Below are positions 41,578 to 50,753 of a stretch of 64,000 nt of DNA, in pieces. Numbering within the stretch: the stretch's first letter is position 1; the number at the start of each line of letters is the position of its first letter. Below the pieces are notes generated by a model, which worked only from the letters and a program-made list of their open reading frames with translations, ran no database searches and was not told the DNA's origin. This DNA comes from an uncultured Christensenellaceae bacterium. GTDB lineage: Bacteria > Bacillota > Clostridia > Christensenellales > Pumilibacteraceae. The position numbers and the translations under genes were made by a program. The stretch lies in assembly GCA_910588155.1 (NCBI GenBank), contig CAJUPB010000003.1, positions 42,983-106,982 on the forward strand. The letters run 5' to 3'.

Positions 41578-44500
41578 TTACGGGAAAACGTTCGTATCGC
41601 CTTTGACCGTCCAATCGTGGAACACGATGTGACCGCTGTCCCAAGAGCAGACCGAAAGATGCAAGTCTCCGTTTACGATATAGATTGCCTGAACGTTGAA
41701 ATTCGCGCCGCCGAGATTTACTCCCTCTATTCCGAAGACGTTAGCCTTGCTTCCGTCCCACCTATACACTTCCACGGTCGTGGTTTTCAAATTGTTCGCC
41801 GTGAACGACAGGTAGATATATTCGCCGTCGCCGCATATCGACGAAACTTTGGCATTGCCCAGCGCCGGCGTGCGCATTTCTTTCAGCGACCCGTTTTCGT
41901 TCAGAATCAGCAGTTTGGCATCGTAAGTGAGGACGGCGTATTTTTTGTCTTGCTCGTTCCATTGCGCGGATTTGACTTCATAATTTCCGCCCATAGACAG
42001 CAATGCGGTCATCTCCTCGTCCTTCTGCAAAACACAGTTTTCGGCGAATTCGTCCAGCGCAATCGAATATACGGCTCCCGACGTCATATACAGTCTTCCG
42101 TCCTTTATGAACAGTCTGGAATTGTCGGAAGTCTCCGCCGTTCCAGAAAACGACGTTAAAGCGGATTGCGCGACGACGGAATAATCCGTTATATCCACCT
42201 TGCTGATTTTCGCGCTCGCGTTTTGATTGGCGTTGTTTGCTATATACAGGTATTGTCCGTCAAACACGCCGCCCATAGCATAACCCGACGTTTTTTCCAC
42301 CGTGCCGTACTGCGGCAAACTCGGAGACGCCACGAACTTCGGCGTCACGTTTTCGGCGGCGCACTGGTTAATATATTCGTTCAGCTTCAAGTCGGGTTCG
42401 AGCTTTTCGCTTATCTCCGGCATCGTAATCTTCACGAACATACTCGCGTCGCCGTAGCCCGTCTGTCCCTGCCCGAATCTCAAAAGCGTGGCGTAGAAGT
42501 CGCCGTTTATTACGGCAAGCGCCTGAATATTCGTCTTTGCGGGGAGAATCACGCCGTTGTTTGAAAGGAAGGATTCCGTGATTGGAACTGTCACTTTTCC
42601 TATGTGCTCCCCTTCCCAATCGTAGATATGGACTATCGGGGAATACTGTCCGTCCTTCGTATAGCTGGCGTAGATATAGTCCGCACTGCCCGACACGCGG
42701 CGCGGAGAACCGCCGACCGCAGTTTCTTTATGCAAGACAAGTTCCTTTATCTTCGTCATATCCTTGTTGTACAAATAGAGTTTATCGCCGGAGTAGACCG
42801 CGAACCGCGATTTCGCGGAGTTGTAATACACATCCTTTATGACGTCCGCCGCCTGCGTGATATTTCCTTCCTCGTCCTCTGTCTGTTCTTTGAGTCCTTC
42901 GAACTTAAATCCGTCGTACTCTTTGAATTCGCAGTCGTTGACGAAGTTTTCGACGTCGACGTACATCTTTCTGCCGTCGGTGTAGTAAATGATTATCTTG
43001 TGGTCGTAGTACGTTATGCCCGCGCAATATTCCTGCACAGCCTCTTCCGTAAGTTTGGAAACAGCCACTTCCGAATTGGTTGCGGGGTCGTATTTGGCGA
43101 CTCTCGCCGTTCTGTTTGCCGACGACCAGTTCGTGCCGAGCATATACAGGTAAGTGCCGTCGGAACAGATGCTGTGTCCGTACGCCATTCTTGCTACGGT
43201 GCCGAACGGTTTGATTACGGTATAGTCGTATTCCGCAGCGACGTCGCTCGTCGAATTGGCAACGAGATATGCCTCGCTGGACGCATAGAACGTTCCCGTA
43301 TAACCCGTTTCCAATTCCACTCTGTCCACGACTATTTTGCCTGCGTTTTCGCCCGTGAAAAACATCTGAATCCGATTGGTTTTCTTTTGAAGTATCGGCG
43401 ACGGGAACACGAAATCTTTAAACACGTATTTGTCTTCCGCACCGTATGCGCGCTCCAAAACCAGCGATTCGGGAAGCCGCACCGTTATGTCGTTGACTCG
43501 CATTATAATCACGTCCGACAGTTTTATGCTTTCCGCATTGCGAACCGCGGGCTGTTCCGTTTCCTCATTGTCGTTTTTTGCCGACGGTTTCATTGCCAAG
43601 CGCACCGAGAATTCGGGCTTTGCGACGGAATCGCAATTTATGTTAAACCGAATTTGAGTGCCGTTTACGGGCGCAACGACTTTGGTTTCTCCGACAAAGA
43701 CGTATTCGCCCGCCGAAAGTTCGTATTCGTCCACATCGGCGGTAACGTTTGCCGCATACTCCGCATTTTCCGCTTCTATGCCGCTTTTGACCATCGCCGC
43801 CGTCTTACAGAAGATGGACGGGTCGTCTTTGAGGAACACGGAAAGTATACATTTTTTCGTAAACATCGCCGTTGCGGTATTGCCGCTGACAGTGTACATA
43901 TTGCCGGGCAGCAGCAAGCGGTTGCCGCTTTCGTAAGTGCCTCTGACGGGAACGACTGCGTCGGACGTGTTCGAACCCGCTTCGACGTATACCCTGCCCG
44001 CAGGTTCCACGGCGGTCACGTAACCGTCGTCGTACTGCGCCGCAGACACGACGGTTATCGGACAAACGAAATCAAATCGCGTTCCTCCGCGCTCCCACGC
44101 GACGGAAACTTCTTTCGTGCCGAGCGAAAGCACGGAATCGTCGACGGTAAATTCCTTTCCGCCCACCGTTTCCGTCGAGCCGTCGTTGAACGTTACCTGC
44201 GCTTGCATACCTTCTTTATCGAACGTCATTTCGTCGCTGTACGTTATTCTGTACGGCAGCGCCGTTCTCTTTATCGACACGGGCACGACGGTTTCCAGAG
44301 AGCAATCGACCTGCGCCGTGAACTCTTTCGGTTCGACGGTCGGCTTTTCCGAAGGCGGATTGCTTTCGTCGCCCGAAGTTTCCTTGTCTTCCTCTTTCGG
44401 CTGAAAGAGATATTTTACCGTAACGCTTCCGCCGTTTTGCGAGAAATCGTTTCCGTAAGAAATCGTGAACGCGCCGGGAAGCAGTATTTCGTCGAACGAG

Positions 44501-44814
44501 TTGCCCTTTTCCGTGAAGTGGGCGGTGACGTTGAAATCCTCCGCCCGAGGTCTTGCCCTGCCGTTCGCGTAATACGTAACGGAATCGGAAAGCTCGGCGG
44601 ACAGTCCCGTACATTCGAGAGGAAGCGTCTGCAAATACTTCTGATGCTCTCTCTCGCCGATTATCGCGTCGTAATAGTTTTTCCAAGAAAAGTACGACGG
44701 CAGCATTATACCGAGTACGGACGAAACAACGACGATTGAAGCTATGCCCACGGCAAGCCAACTGACGAATTTCTTACTTTTGAACATACTTGCGATTTTC
44801 TTTAAAAAGTTCAT
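41578..44814 (-). CDS. Large membrane-anchored multidomain companion of GH3 copy 3
   Basis: 1078 residues. One N-terminal membrane helix (about 18-38) makes this an outward-facing anchored protein. Then come beta-rich Ig-like segments (one with LPYRITYSDEMTFDKEGM... TKEVSVAWERGG, like bacterial Ig domains), a stretch opening IEAENAEYAANV that resembles CBM6/35 modules (about residues 345-520), and a C-terminal half (about 535-1078) of repeated four-stranded units (DGTYLYMLG, DGQYLYIANN, DGEYIYLSF) typical of a beta-propeller. No catalytic residues recognised. It begins 13 bases after GH3 copy 3, the same gap as in cassette 1. Confidence 0.72.
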   Translation of the reverse strand: MNFLKKIASMFKSKKFVSWLAVGIASIVVVSSVLGIMLPSYFSWKNYYDAIIGEREHQKYLQTLPLECTGLSAELSDSVTYYANGRARPRAEDFNVTAHFTEKGNSFDEILLPGAFTISYGNDFSQNGGSVTVKYLFQPKEEDKETSGDESNPPSEKPTVEPKEFTAQVDCSLETVVPVSIKRTALPYRITYSDEMTFDKEGMQAQVTFNDGSTETVGGKEFTVDDSVLSLGTKEVSVAWERGGTRFDFVCPITVVSAAQYDDGYVTAVEPAGRVYVEAGSNTSDAVVPVRGTYESGNRLLLPGNMYTVSGNTATAMFTKKCILSVFLKDDPSIFCKTAAMVKSGIEAENAEYAANVTADVDEYELSAGEYVFVGETKVVAPVNGTQIRFNINCDSVAKPEFSVRLAMKPSAKNDNEETEQPAVRNAESIKLSDVIIMRVNDITVRLPESLVLERAYGAEDKYVFKDFVFPSPILQKKTNRIQMFFTGENAGKIVVDRVELETGYTGTFYASSEAYLVANSTSDVAAEYDYTVIKPFGTVARMAYGHSICSDGTYLYMLGTNWSSANRTARVAKYDPATNSEVAVSKLTEEAVQEYCAGITYYDHKIIIYYTDGRKMYVDVENFVNDCEFKEYDGFKFEGLKEQTEDEEGNITQAADVIKDVYYNSAKSRFAVYSGDKLYLYNKDMTKIKELVLHKETAVGGSPRRVSGSADYIYASYTKDGQYSPIVHIYDWEGEHIGKVTVPITESFLSNNGVILPAKTNIQALAVINGDFYATLLRFGQGQTGYGDASMFVKITMPEISEKLEPDLKLNEYINQCAAENVTPKFVASPSLPQYGTVEKTSGYAMGGVFDGQYLYIANNANQNASAKISKVDITDYSVVAQSALTSFSGTAETSDNSRLFIKDGRLYMTSGAVYSIALDEFAENCVLQKDEEMTALLSMGGNYEVKSAQWNEQDKKYAVLTYDAKLLILNENGSLKEMRTPALGNAKVSSICGDGEYIYLSFTANNLKTTTVEVYRWDGSKANVFGIEGVNLGGANFNVQAIYIVNGDLHLSVCSWDSGHIVFHDWTVKGDTNVFP

Positions 44815-44827
44815 AGTCCTATCCTCC

Positions 44828-47800
44828 TCATTCGCCCTGCGCCGATTCGGTCTCGACCGTCTGTTCGGTCTTTTCGGGTTTTGCGGGCTTCATAAACACG
44901 CTTACGAGCACCAGCGCCGCCCACATAGCACAACCTACCGCCACAACCACCGTTATGCTGGTCAGCATAGGCTGCCACCAACTCCAAGAGTTTATCGACG
45001 TGGACGAAATGAACGTTTCCTCTCCGTCGGGATTGGCAAGATATTGCCGCTCGTTATAGTCCGCGCGAAGCCACATATAAAGCACCTGATGAACGGAATC
45101 TCTCATTCTGTGCTGCAAGCGCACCGACGAGTTTTCGTTGTATGAACCTATGGACAGATTGACGCCCATACCGAGATTGCCGCCGCAGCGTAAAATGGAA
45201 TCGCAATAAGGATTGTATCCGATATAGTCGGTGGTTATCGCGCCTTTGAAAGCCCATTCTTTGCGAAGCACGCCCGTAAGCAGAGCCGCGGTCGTTTCCG
45301 AATGTTCCGCGCCTATTCCCTGATAGGTCGTCATCATTCCGAGCGCGCCGCCCTCCACAACAGCCATACGGAACGGTTTGAGATAGATTTCTCTCAACGC
45401 CTGTTCGGTTATCCAGATGCTGTTTCCTCCGTAACCGTAAAGCGCGAAATGCTTTAAGAAGCAGTATCTTCCGCGGGTGTTCAGTCCCTTTACGGCGTTG
45501 GTTATCATTCTGCCGGCAAGATAGGCGTCTTCCGACGGAGACTCGTGGTTTCTTCCGAAGAACGCACTGCGGTGCGAGTCAATCGCCCAACCCCATACGC
45601 CCATTACGCCGACGGCTTTCATATCGTCGCCGAAAGCCTTGCCGAACTCGTAGGCGAGATTGGGATTCCAAGTGGCGGCTATGACGACCATAGTCGGATA
45701 ACCCGTGCCGCGCGGAGCATAGTTGAAGCCCTTTATCTGCGACGGCCCGTCAAGGTCTTTCAGATAGGGTTTTCCCACGGAATTGATTTCCTTCGAACCG
45801 TAATACTTATTGACGAGAGACACGAATTCGGCAGGCGTAACCTGGTCCAACACTTCTTTCCACTTCGGGTCGTCATAGTCTTGCGCAAGCTGTTTGCCGA
45901 GCTCGGTTATTATTCCGTTTTCCGCCAATTTGAGTCCGTTTTTCTGTCCCCACAGAACGGGAGAAGTGTCGACGGGGTCGCCGAACTCGTCCACGGTTGC
46001 CGCGTCCCAAGCTTTTGCCCTTGCCTCCGAATACGTTCCGTCAACCTTTGCCGACGGCGTGCAGGCGCGATTTTTGTTTACTTGCGCAAACTCTTCGGGT
46101 TTCAAAAAGCCGCTTCTCGTAAACCAAGGAATATCCGCTTTGAAGTCGCCGTCGTTTGCGTCCAGCGGCGCAGTGTCGACCGCATCGTCACCCGTGAAAA
46201 GATTGCCCACCTTTTTCTCCGTGACGGGGTCCGAATCTATCATTATCGTATTTTCGACATTGAAATCGAATTTGCCTTCCGTCGACTCTCCGCCGTATTC
46301 TACGGTTTTGACCGTGTGGCTGTCCGTCATAAGTTTGACGGTATATTTGCCCTTTTCCAAAACGTAACCCGTGAAGCCGTCCGTGCCTTCCGCCAGACCG
46401 TAACAGTCGTACGACGCGAAATCGTAGGCATCGACGGTTATTTTCAATTCTTCTTCGCCGCCCGGCTGCAAGACGTTCGTCTTGTCGAAAGCGACGAGAG
46501 ATACCTCGGCTTTTTCTATGCCGTTTTCGTAATACGGAGCCGTGACGTAAATCTCGACCACGTCCCTGCCAGCATATTCTCCCGTGTTTTTCACGTTGAC
46601 GGTAAACTCGATTTTGGTCTTGTCGTCTATATTGCTTTCGGGTTCTGCCGAAATATCGGTCACCGTCCAATCGAAAGTCGTATACGAAAGTCCGTGTCCG
46701 AACGGGAACTGCACCACGGCGTCGTAATCCCGTTTTTCCACCGTGACGCCGTTGTCGTCGTAGGTGCGCGTATAGTCTGCCCACACACCCTCTTTGTACG
46801 CCGTTTCGTACCACTTATAACCTATATAAACGTTTTCGACTATATCCATATAGTCGCGTCCGTAATCTGTATAAGTCTTGTTCAAAAATACGTTGCCCGG
46901 ATTTGTGAACATATCGTACGGGAAAATATCCACTGTTTTGCCGGAAGGAGAGGCTTCTCCGTACAGCAGCAAAGGCAGCGCGCTTGCCGCACGCGTACCG
47001 GTGAAACCGATATACATACACGCGTCTATGCCCGTTATGGTTTCCAAAAAGCCGCACTCGAACGGATTGGCAATATTCAAAAGCACTATAACTTTTTCGA
47101 AGTTTGCTCCGCAATACGTCAAGAGCGCTTCCTCTTCCGTCGATATTTCCAGATAGTGACGGGTATTGTCGTTTGCGGAATTCGGACCCTCTTTGACCTG
47201 TTGCGTCGTGCTCGCGTTCATTCCCTCGCCCGCCATACGACCTATCATCACAATGGCGGTGTCGGAATATTCGCGGGAATAGGAAAGCAAATCGTCGGTA
47301 TACCAGCTCTTGTCGCCGATATTCGGTTCTTTCAGCGGCGTCAGCGTGCTGATGTGCGTGCCCTTCAAGTCCGCACTCTGATGATTGGGTTTTCTGTATT
47401 TGTAATACATATCGTACAAACGTTTGTTGTATTGCACGCCGTATGCATTCAGCGCCTTGAAGATGTCGACGTTCTTTTCGAAATCGTCGTCTTCGGGGGC
47501 CACGCCTCCCGAAGCGTTATATCCCTCGCTGCCGTAAATCCAATCCACGCTGCGCCAGCCGAACACGTTGACTTTGCTGTCCGTCGCACGGTCGAGCGGA
47601 AGCGTGCCGTTGTTTTTGAGCAGCACCGCGCCCTCTTCCATAATACGCTTCGACATCGCCTGCCCCGTGCTTGCGGACAGCGTTATGGCATCCTCGTCCA
47701 CAATGGGCGGAGTGAGCAAAGTGCTTATCTCGTTCTCATAGCGATAGGCAATGACATTGCCTACCGTCACGCCGACGACCAATATGACTATCAGCGCGAA

Positions 47801-47830
47801 GTTGACTATGAGTTTGACAATCTTGTTCAT
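44828..47830 (-). CDS. Membrane-anchored GH3 glycosidase with swapped domain order, copy 3
   Basis: 1000 residues. N-terminal helix (about 8-28), sandwich domain first (MEEGAVLLKNNGTLPL; GEASPSGKTVDIF), FnIII-like region (FPFGHGLSYTTFDW), TIM barrel afterwards with LKDLDGPSQI, FFGRNHESPSEDA, LKHFALYG and GAITTDYIGY (nucleophile Asp868). C-terminal membrane helix about 956-979 with an acidic tail. In this copy EYYSEDP reads ESPSEDA, which may alter the active-site edge. GAGGAGG ribosome site. Confidence 0.9.
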   Translation of the reverse strand: MNKIVKLIVNFALIVILVVGVTVGNVIAYRYENEISTLLTPPIVDEDAITLSASTGQAMSKRIMEEGAVLLKNNGTLPLDRATDSKVNVFGWRSVDWIYGSEGYNASGGVAPEDDDFEKNVDIFKALNAYGVQYNKRLYDMYYKYRKPNHQSADLKGTHISTLTPLKEPNIGDKSWYTDDLLSYSREYSDTAIVMIGRMAGEGMNASTTQQVKEGPNSANDNTRHYLEISTEEEALLTYCGANFEKVIVLLNIANPFECGFLETITGIDACMYIGFTGTRAASALPLLLYGEASPSGKTVDIFPYDMFTNPGNVFLNKTYTDYGRDYMDIVENVYIGYKWYETAYKEGVWADYTRTYDDNGVTVEKRDYDAVVQFPFGHGLSYTTFDWTVTDISAEPESNIDDKTKIEFTVNVKNTGEYAGRDVVEIYVTAPYYENGIEKAEVSLVAFDKTNVLQPGGEEELKITVDAYDFASYDCYGLAEGTDGFTGYVLEKGKYTVKLMTDSHTVKTVEYGGESTEGKFDFNVENTIMIDSDPVTEKKVGNLFTGDDAVDTAPLDANDGDFKADIPWFTRSGFLKPEEFAQVNKNRACTPSAKVDGTYSEARAKAWDAATVDEFGDPVDTSPVLWGQKNGLKLAENGIITELGKQLAQDYDDPKWKEVLDQVTPAEFVSLVNKYYGSKEINSVGKPYLKDLDGPSQIKGFNYAPRGTGYPTMVVIAATWNPNLAYEFGKAFGDDMKAVGVMGVWGWAIDSHRSAFFGRNHESPSEDAYLAGRMITNAVKGLNTRGRYCFLKHFALYGYGGNSIWITEQALREIYLKPFRMAVVEGGALGMMTTYQGIGAEHSETTAALLTGVLRKEWAFKGAITTDYIGYNPYCDSILRCGGNLGMGVNLSIGSYNENSSVRLQHRMRDSVHQVLYMWLRADYNERQYLANPDGEETFISSTSINSWSWWQPMLTSITVVVAVGCAMWAALVLVSVFMKPAKPEKTEQTVETESAQGE

Positions 47831-47959
47831 TATTTACCTCCTCATCCTTTTTAAGTTACCCCTATCGTAACATATTTTATATTCCGAGAGGCGATTATCC
47901 GCACAAACCCCTCTTTTTTCTGCACAACTCGATAGACGAAATCGATTTTTCACAGAAAA

Positions 47960-47981
47960 AAAGCGACCTTAACGCCGCTTT
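47960..47981 (-). terminator. Terminator-like hairpin after kinase 3
   Basis: Minus strand AAAGCG / CGCTTT stem followed by a long T run, between the kinase 3 stop and GH3 copy 3. It suggests separate transcription of regulator-kinase and enzyme. Confidence 0.6.
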
Positions 47982-47995
47982 CGACATATACGCAG

Positions 47996-49396
47996 TCAAT
48001 GCATAAAAACTATACTCAAATCGAACATTCCGTTTTCGGCGTTTACCGTCATTTCGCCGTTGTATTTTTTGCACACGAGTTTTATGCTCTTCATACCGTA
48101 ACCGTGCAGTTCCTTGTCCGATTTAGTCGTCTTCGGCAATCCGTCGGAAAACTCTATCTGCGACGAATACCAATTGTCCGTCGATACCGTCAAAAAGCCG
48201 TTTATTTCCTTTGCAGACAAATTGATATAGCGTTTGCCCTCTTCCAAACCCTCCACCGCTTCTATTGCATTGTCCAAAAGATTGCCGAACAGCGAGTACA
48301 AATCGGCGTCCGACATAAACTCGAATTTCTCTCCGTCTACAATGCAATACAGACGTATGCCGCAGCGGTTGCAATACAGACTCTTTTCCGTGAGAATGAT
48401 GTCCAACGCCTCGTTGCCCGTCCTTATGGACGCGTCGTAAATGGAAATGACCGATTCTATTTCTTTCATAGCTTCCTTATTCACCGCGGACGACTTTCCG
48501 AGCGTGTGAATCTGGTGCTTCAAATCGTGACATTTCAAATTTATCAGTTCGATATTCTGCTTGACGAGAGCGTACTGTTCTTCCGCCTGTTTCAGCAGCC
48601 TGTTCGACGCAACAAACTCCCTCTCCAATTGATTGCGGTAGATGACGGCGAACATAAGATACAGCGTGAAGAATGCACAGGCGATATTGTAAATCCCGAG
48701 CGCAACGACGTAAACCGCATCGAAATGCGGTCCGCTGTAATATGTGATTACGGAGGAAATGACGACGTTGAAAAGCACGAAACAGACGACGAACACGAGC
48801 AGCGCCGAGCTTTTCAATTCGAATTTGTCGCTGTCTTTGAGACGGGACGACGTGAAAAGATACCCCGAATAATACGTCAGGATATATATGAAAAGATAGG
48901 CGCAATAGGTGCAAAGCTGCGACAATTCGCCGAAAACCGGCGAAGTGGAAGATGAGGACGGGTTTCTTATTGCCGTCACGATTATCGGAAGAAAGTCCGA
49001 CGCTCCGCCGTCGCCGTATGCGCCGCCCGACGTGCCGCCGCCGAACATCGCGTTTATGCCCAGCGTGGTCAAATCGAACACCTGATATGCGATGTGCTGA
49101 ACGGTGTATGCCGCTATTCCTCTGAACATAACGGAAACCCAGCTTTCGGCATAGCAAAACTTTATGCCCAAAAGCGAAAAGCCGAACATCGCCAAAAACA
49201 CCGCCGAGCAGTACAGCATATTGTACGCGACGACGGGCAGAGCAAACGCAAACCCTATACATACGACCGCGCTTGCTATATAACGCAATATGAAAAACCG
49301 ACGGCGTTTCATGCCTATGCACATCAGAAACTCCGCCGCCAACAGTTCGACGGTGAACACGGCTTTATAGAGATACAGCGCGGTCAACTCGTACAT
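47996..49396 (-). CDS. GHKL-type sensor histidine kinase (AgrC-like), cassette 3
   Basis: 466 residues from the ATG at 49396, which overlaps the regulator stop (ATGA); an upstream 50-codon extension is in the regulator's shadow. About six membrane helices, with an unusual Gly-rich loop (FGGGTSGGAYGDGG) between two of them. Phosphoacceptor helix NLKCHDLKHQI (His290), N-box FGNLLDNAIEAV and glycine box LHGYGMKSIKLVCKKYNG. Confidence 0.9.
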   Translation of the reverse strand: MYELTALYLYKAVFTVELLAAEFLMCIGMKRRRFFILRYIASAVVCIGFAFALPVVAYNMLYCSAVFLAMFGFSLLGIKFCYAESWVSVMFRGIAAYTVQHIAYQVFDLTTLGINAMFGGGTSGGAYGDGGASDFLPIIVTAIRNPSSSSTSPVFGELSQLCTYCAYLFIYILTYYSGYLFTSSRLKDSDKFELKSSALLVFVVCFVLFNVVISSVITYYSGPHFDAVYVVALGIYNIACAFFTLYLMFAVIYRNQLEREFVASNRLLKQAEEQYALVKQNIELINLKCHDLKHQIHTLGKSSAVNKEAMKEIESVISIYDASIRTGNEALDIILTEKSLYCNRCGIRLYCIVDGEKFEFMSDADLYSLFGNLLDNAIEAVEGLEEGKRYINLSAKEINGFLTVSTDNWYSSQIEFSDGLPKTTKSDKELHGYGMKSIKLVCKKYNGEMTVNAENGMFDLSIVFMH

Positions 49397-50118
49397 CAGA
49401 CGATTCCGCCCAAATATTTGGCTATCGCGGTTCGGTAATCTTTTCTTTTGGCATAAGAAACTTTCAGTTCGTCGCCGCCGACGACCGTCGTGTACGTCCC
49501 CACCGATTCGACATAGCGCGGATTGACGAGATAACAATTGTTGCACCGCACGAAATGCGCGTCTTTCAGCCGCTCTTCTACTTTATAAAGAGTGCCTGCC
49601 GCATTGACGACGCCGAACGTCGTGTGAAATATCAGACCGTGCCCGAATACCTCGACGTATTTCAACTGCGAGGCGGCGACGGACACTATTCCGTTCGGAG
49701 TCTTAACCGCCAGAGTCACGTCGGAAACGGAGCTTATCCTCGTCAGTATACGCTCCATTTTTGCGGCAAAATGAGTGTATTGCACGGGTTTCACGATAAA
49801 GTCGGCGGCATTGACCTCATAGCCGTTCACCGCAAACTGCGCAAAGTTCGTGACGAATACAAGCACCACGGACTTGTCCTTTTCCCGCAGTTTTTTCGCG
49901 GCGCTGATACCGTCCAAATCCGGCAATTGAATGTCCATAAAAACTATGTCGTAATTCGGAGACCAATTCTCCAAAAATTCCGTTGCATAACCGAAAATAT
50001 GGCGGCAAAAAGTTATGCCTTTGCGCTTGCCGAATTCGTCGAGCGCATTGCAAAGAAGTTCCAGCTCGGCTTTCTCATCTTCTATGACCGCTATATTGAC
50101 CGTCTTGTTTTCGTTCAT
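49396..50118 (-). CDS. LytTR response regulator, cassette 3
   Basis: 240 residues: receiver with VIEDEK pocket and phospho-Asp62 (DIVFMDIQLPDLDG), FIVKPVQ, and LytTR domain ending NPRYVESVGTYTTVVGGDEL...YAKRKDY. Its promoter lies six bases upstream of the ATG, so the message is predicted to be leaderless, unlike the regulators of cassettes 1 and 2. Translationally coupled to kinase 3. Confidence 0.92.
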   Translation of the reverse strand: MNENKTVNIAVIEDEKAELELLCNALDEFGKRKGITFCRHIFGYATEFLENWSPNYDIVFMDIQLPDLDGISAAKKLREKDKSVVLVFVTNFAQFAVNGYEVNAADFIVKPVQYTHFAAKMERILTRISSVSDVTLAVKTPNGIVSVAASQLKYVEVFGHGLIFHTTFGVVNAAGTLYKVEERLKDAHFVRCNNCYLVNPRYVESVGTYTTVVGGDELKVSYAKRKDYRTAIAKYLGGIV

Positions 50119-50124
50119 ACTCTG

Positions 50125-50153
50125 ATTTTAACACAAAAACCCGACGCTGTCAA
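50125..50153 (-). promoter_or_regulatory. Promoter of cassette 3 regulator, predicted leaderless
   Basis: Minus strand TTGACA (50153-50148), 17-base spacer, TAAAAT (50130-50125), then CAGAGT and ATG at 50118. Confidence 0.75.
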
Positions 50154-50167
50154 TAGGTAAATTCTTT

Positions 50168-50722
50168 TTAAGACGGACTTTCGGCGGCGCGGCTTGTCGG
50201 AATCGTCTCTTCTGCGCCGAAAGAGTACAGCTCGTTTCCGCACTTGACGACCGCGGGCAATCCGAACGCTTCGTGCAATTTCCCGACTCTCTTTTCCCGT
50301 TCCGCATCGAAAGACCGCGTGACTGCCACGACGGCGTCGGCTTTTTCGGACAGCTTTCTCCACACCGTTTCGCTGTCTATATCGTCGTCCACGGCAATGC
50401 CTATGTTCACGCCGTTTATTCCGTACACTTTCAGTTCCGTCGAAAGCTCTTCGCCGGAAAAATGCAGCGTGCAGTCCGCCACATCCGCAAGCATACCGTC
50501 GTGAAAAGTCACGAGCGAAAATCTGTCGAGGTCGTTCAATCTGAAATGCGCCCCGTACACCGCAGTGGTATTCAGACTGTGCAAAGCCGCGTCCACGAGA
50601 TAGCTCGTGCCGCCCGTCATCTCTTCTTTCAGGTCGATTTCGCCCAACACTTCGAATCCGTAGAGTCGGACGTCGGCAAGTTCTCCGCCGAGTGTCAATG
50701 TCTTTACCGCCGCATATTCCAT
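50168..50722 (-). CDS. Nitrilase-fold-like protein lacking the catalytic Cys (tentative)
   Basis: 184 residues, shorter than active carbon-nitrogen hydrolases (about 250-280). The strand-turn pattern KVYGINGVNIGIAVDDDID fits the nitrilase core where active enzymes read ICxD, but Val/Asp replace the Cys here. A following ADAVVAVTRSF segment also fits. It follows the SDR gene by 31 bases. If the fold call is right, it is a non-catalytic relative; otherwise an unassigned protein. Confidence 0.5.
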   Translation of the reverse strand: MEYAAVKTLTLGGELADVRLYGFEVLGEIDLKEEMTGGTSYLVDAALHSLNTTAVYGAHFRLNDLDRFSLVTFHDGMLADVADCTLHFSGEELSTELKVYGINGVNIGIAVDDDIDSETVWRKLSEKADAVVAVTRSFDAEREKRVGKLHEAFGLPAVVKCGNELYSFGAEETIPTSRAAESPS

Positions 50723-50753
50723 AGTCCATACTATGAAAGCGTCTTTGCGGCTG

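Noticed and set aside
25290..50118. Classical agr quorum-sensing loci
   Set aside because: Kinases and regulators resemble AgrC/AgrA, but no AgrB-like membrane protease or small peptide precursor gene is found in any of the three cassettes.
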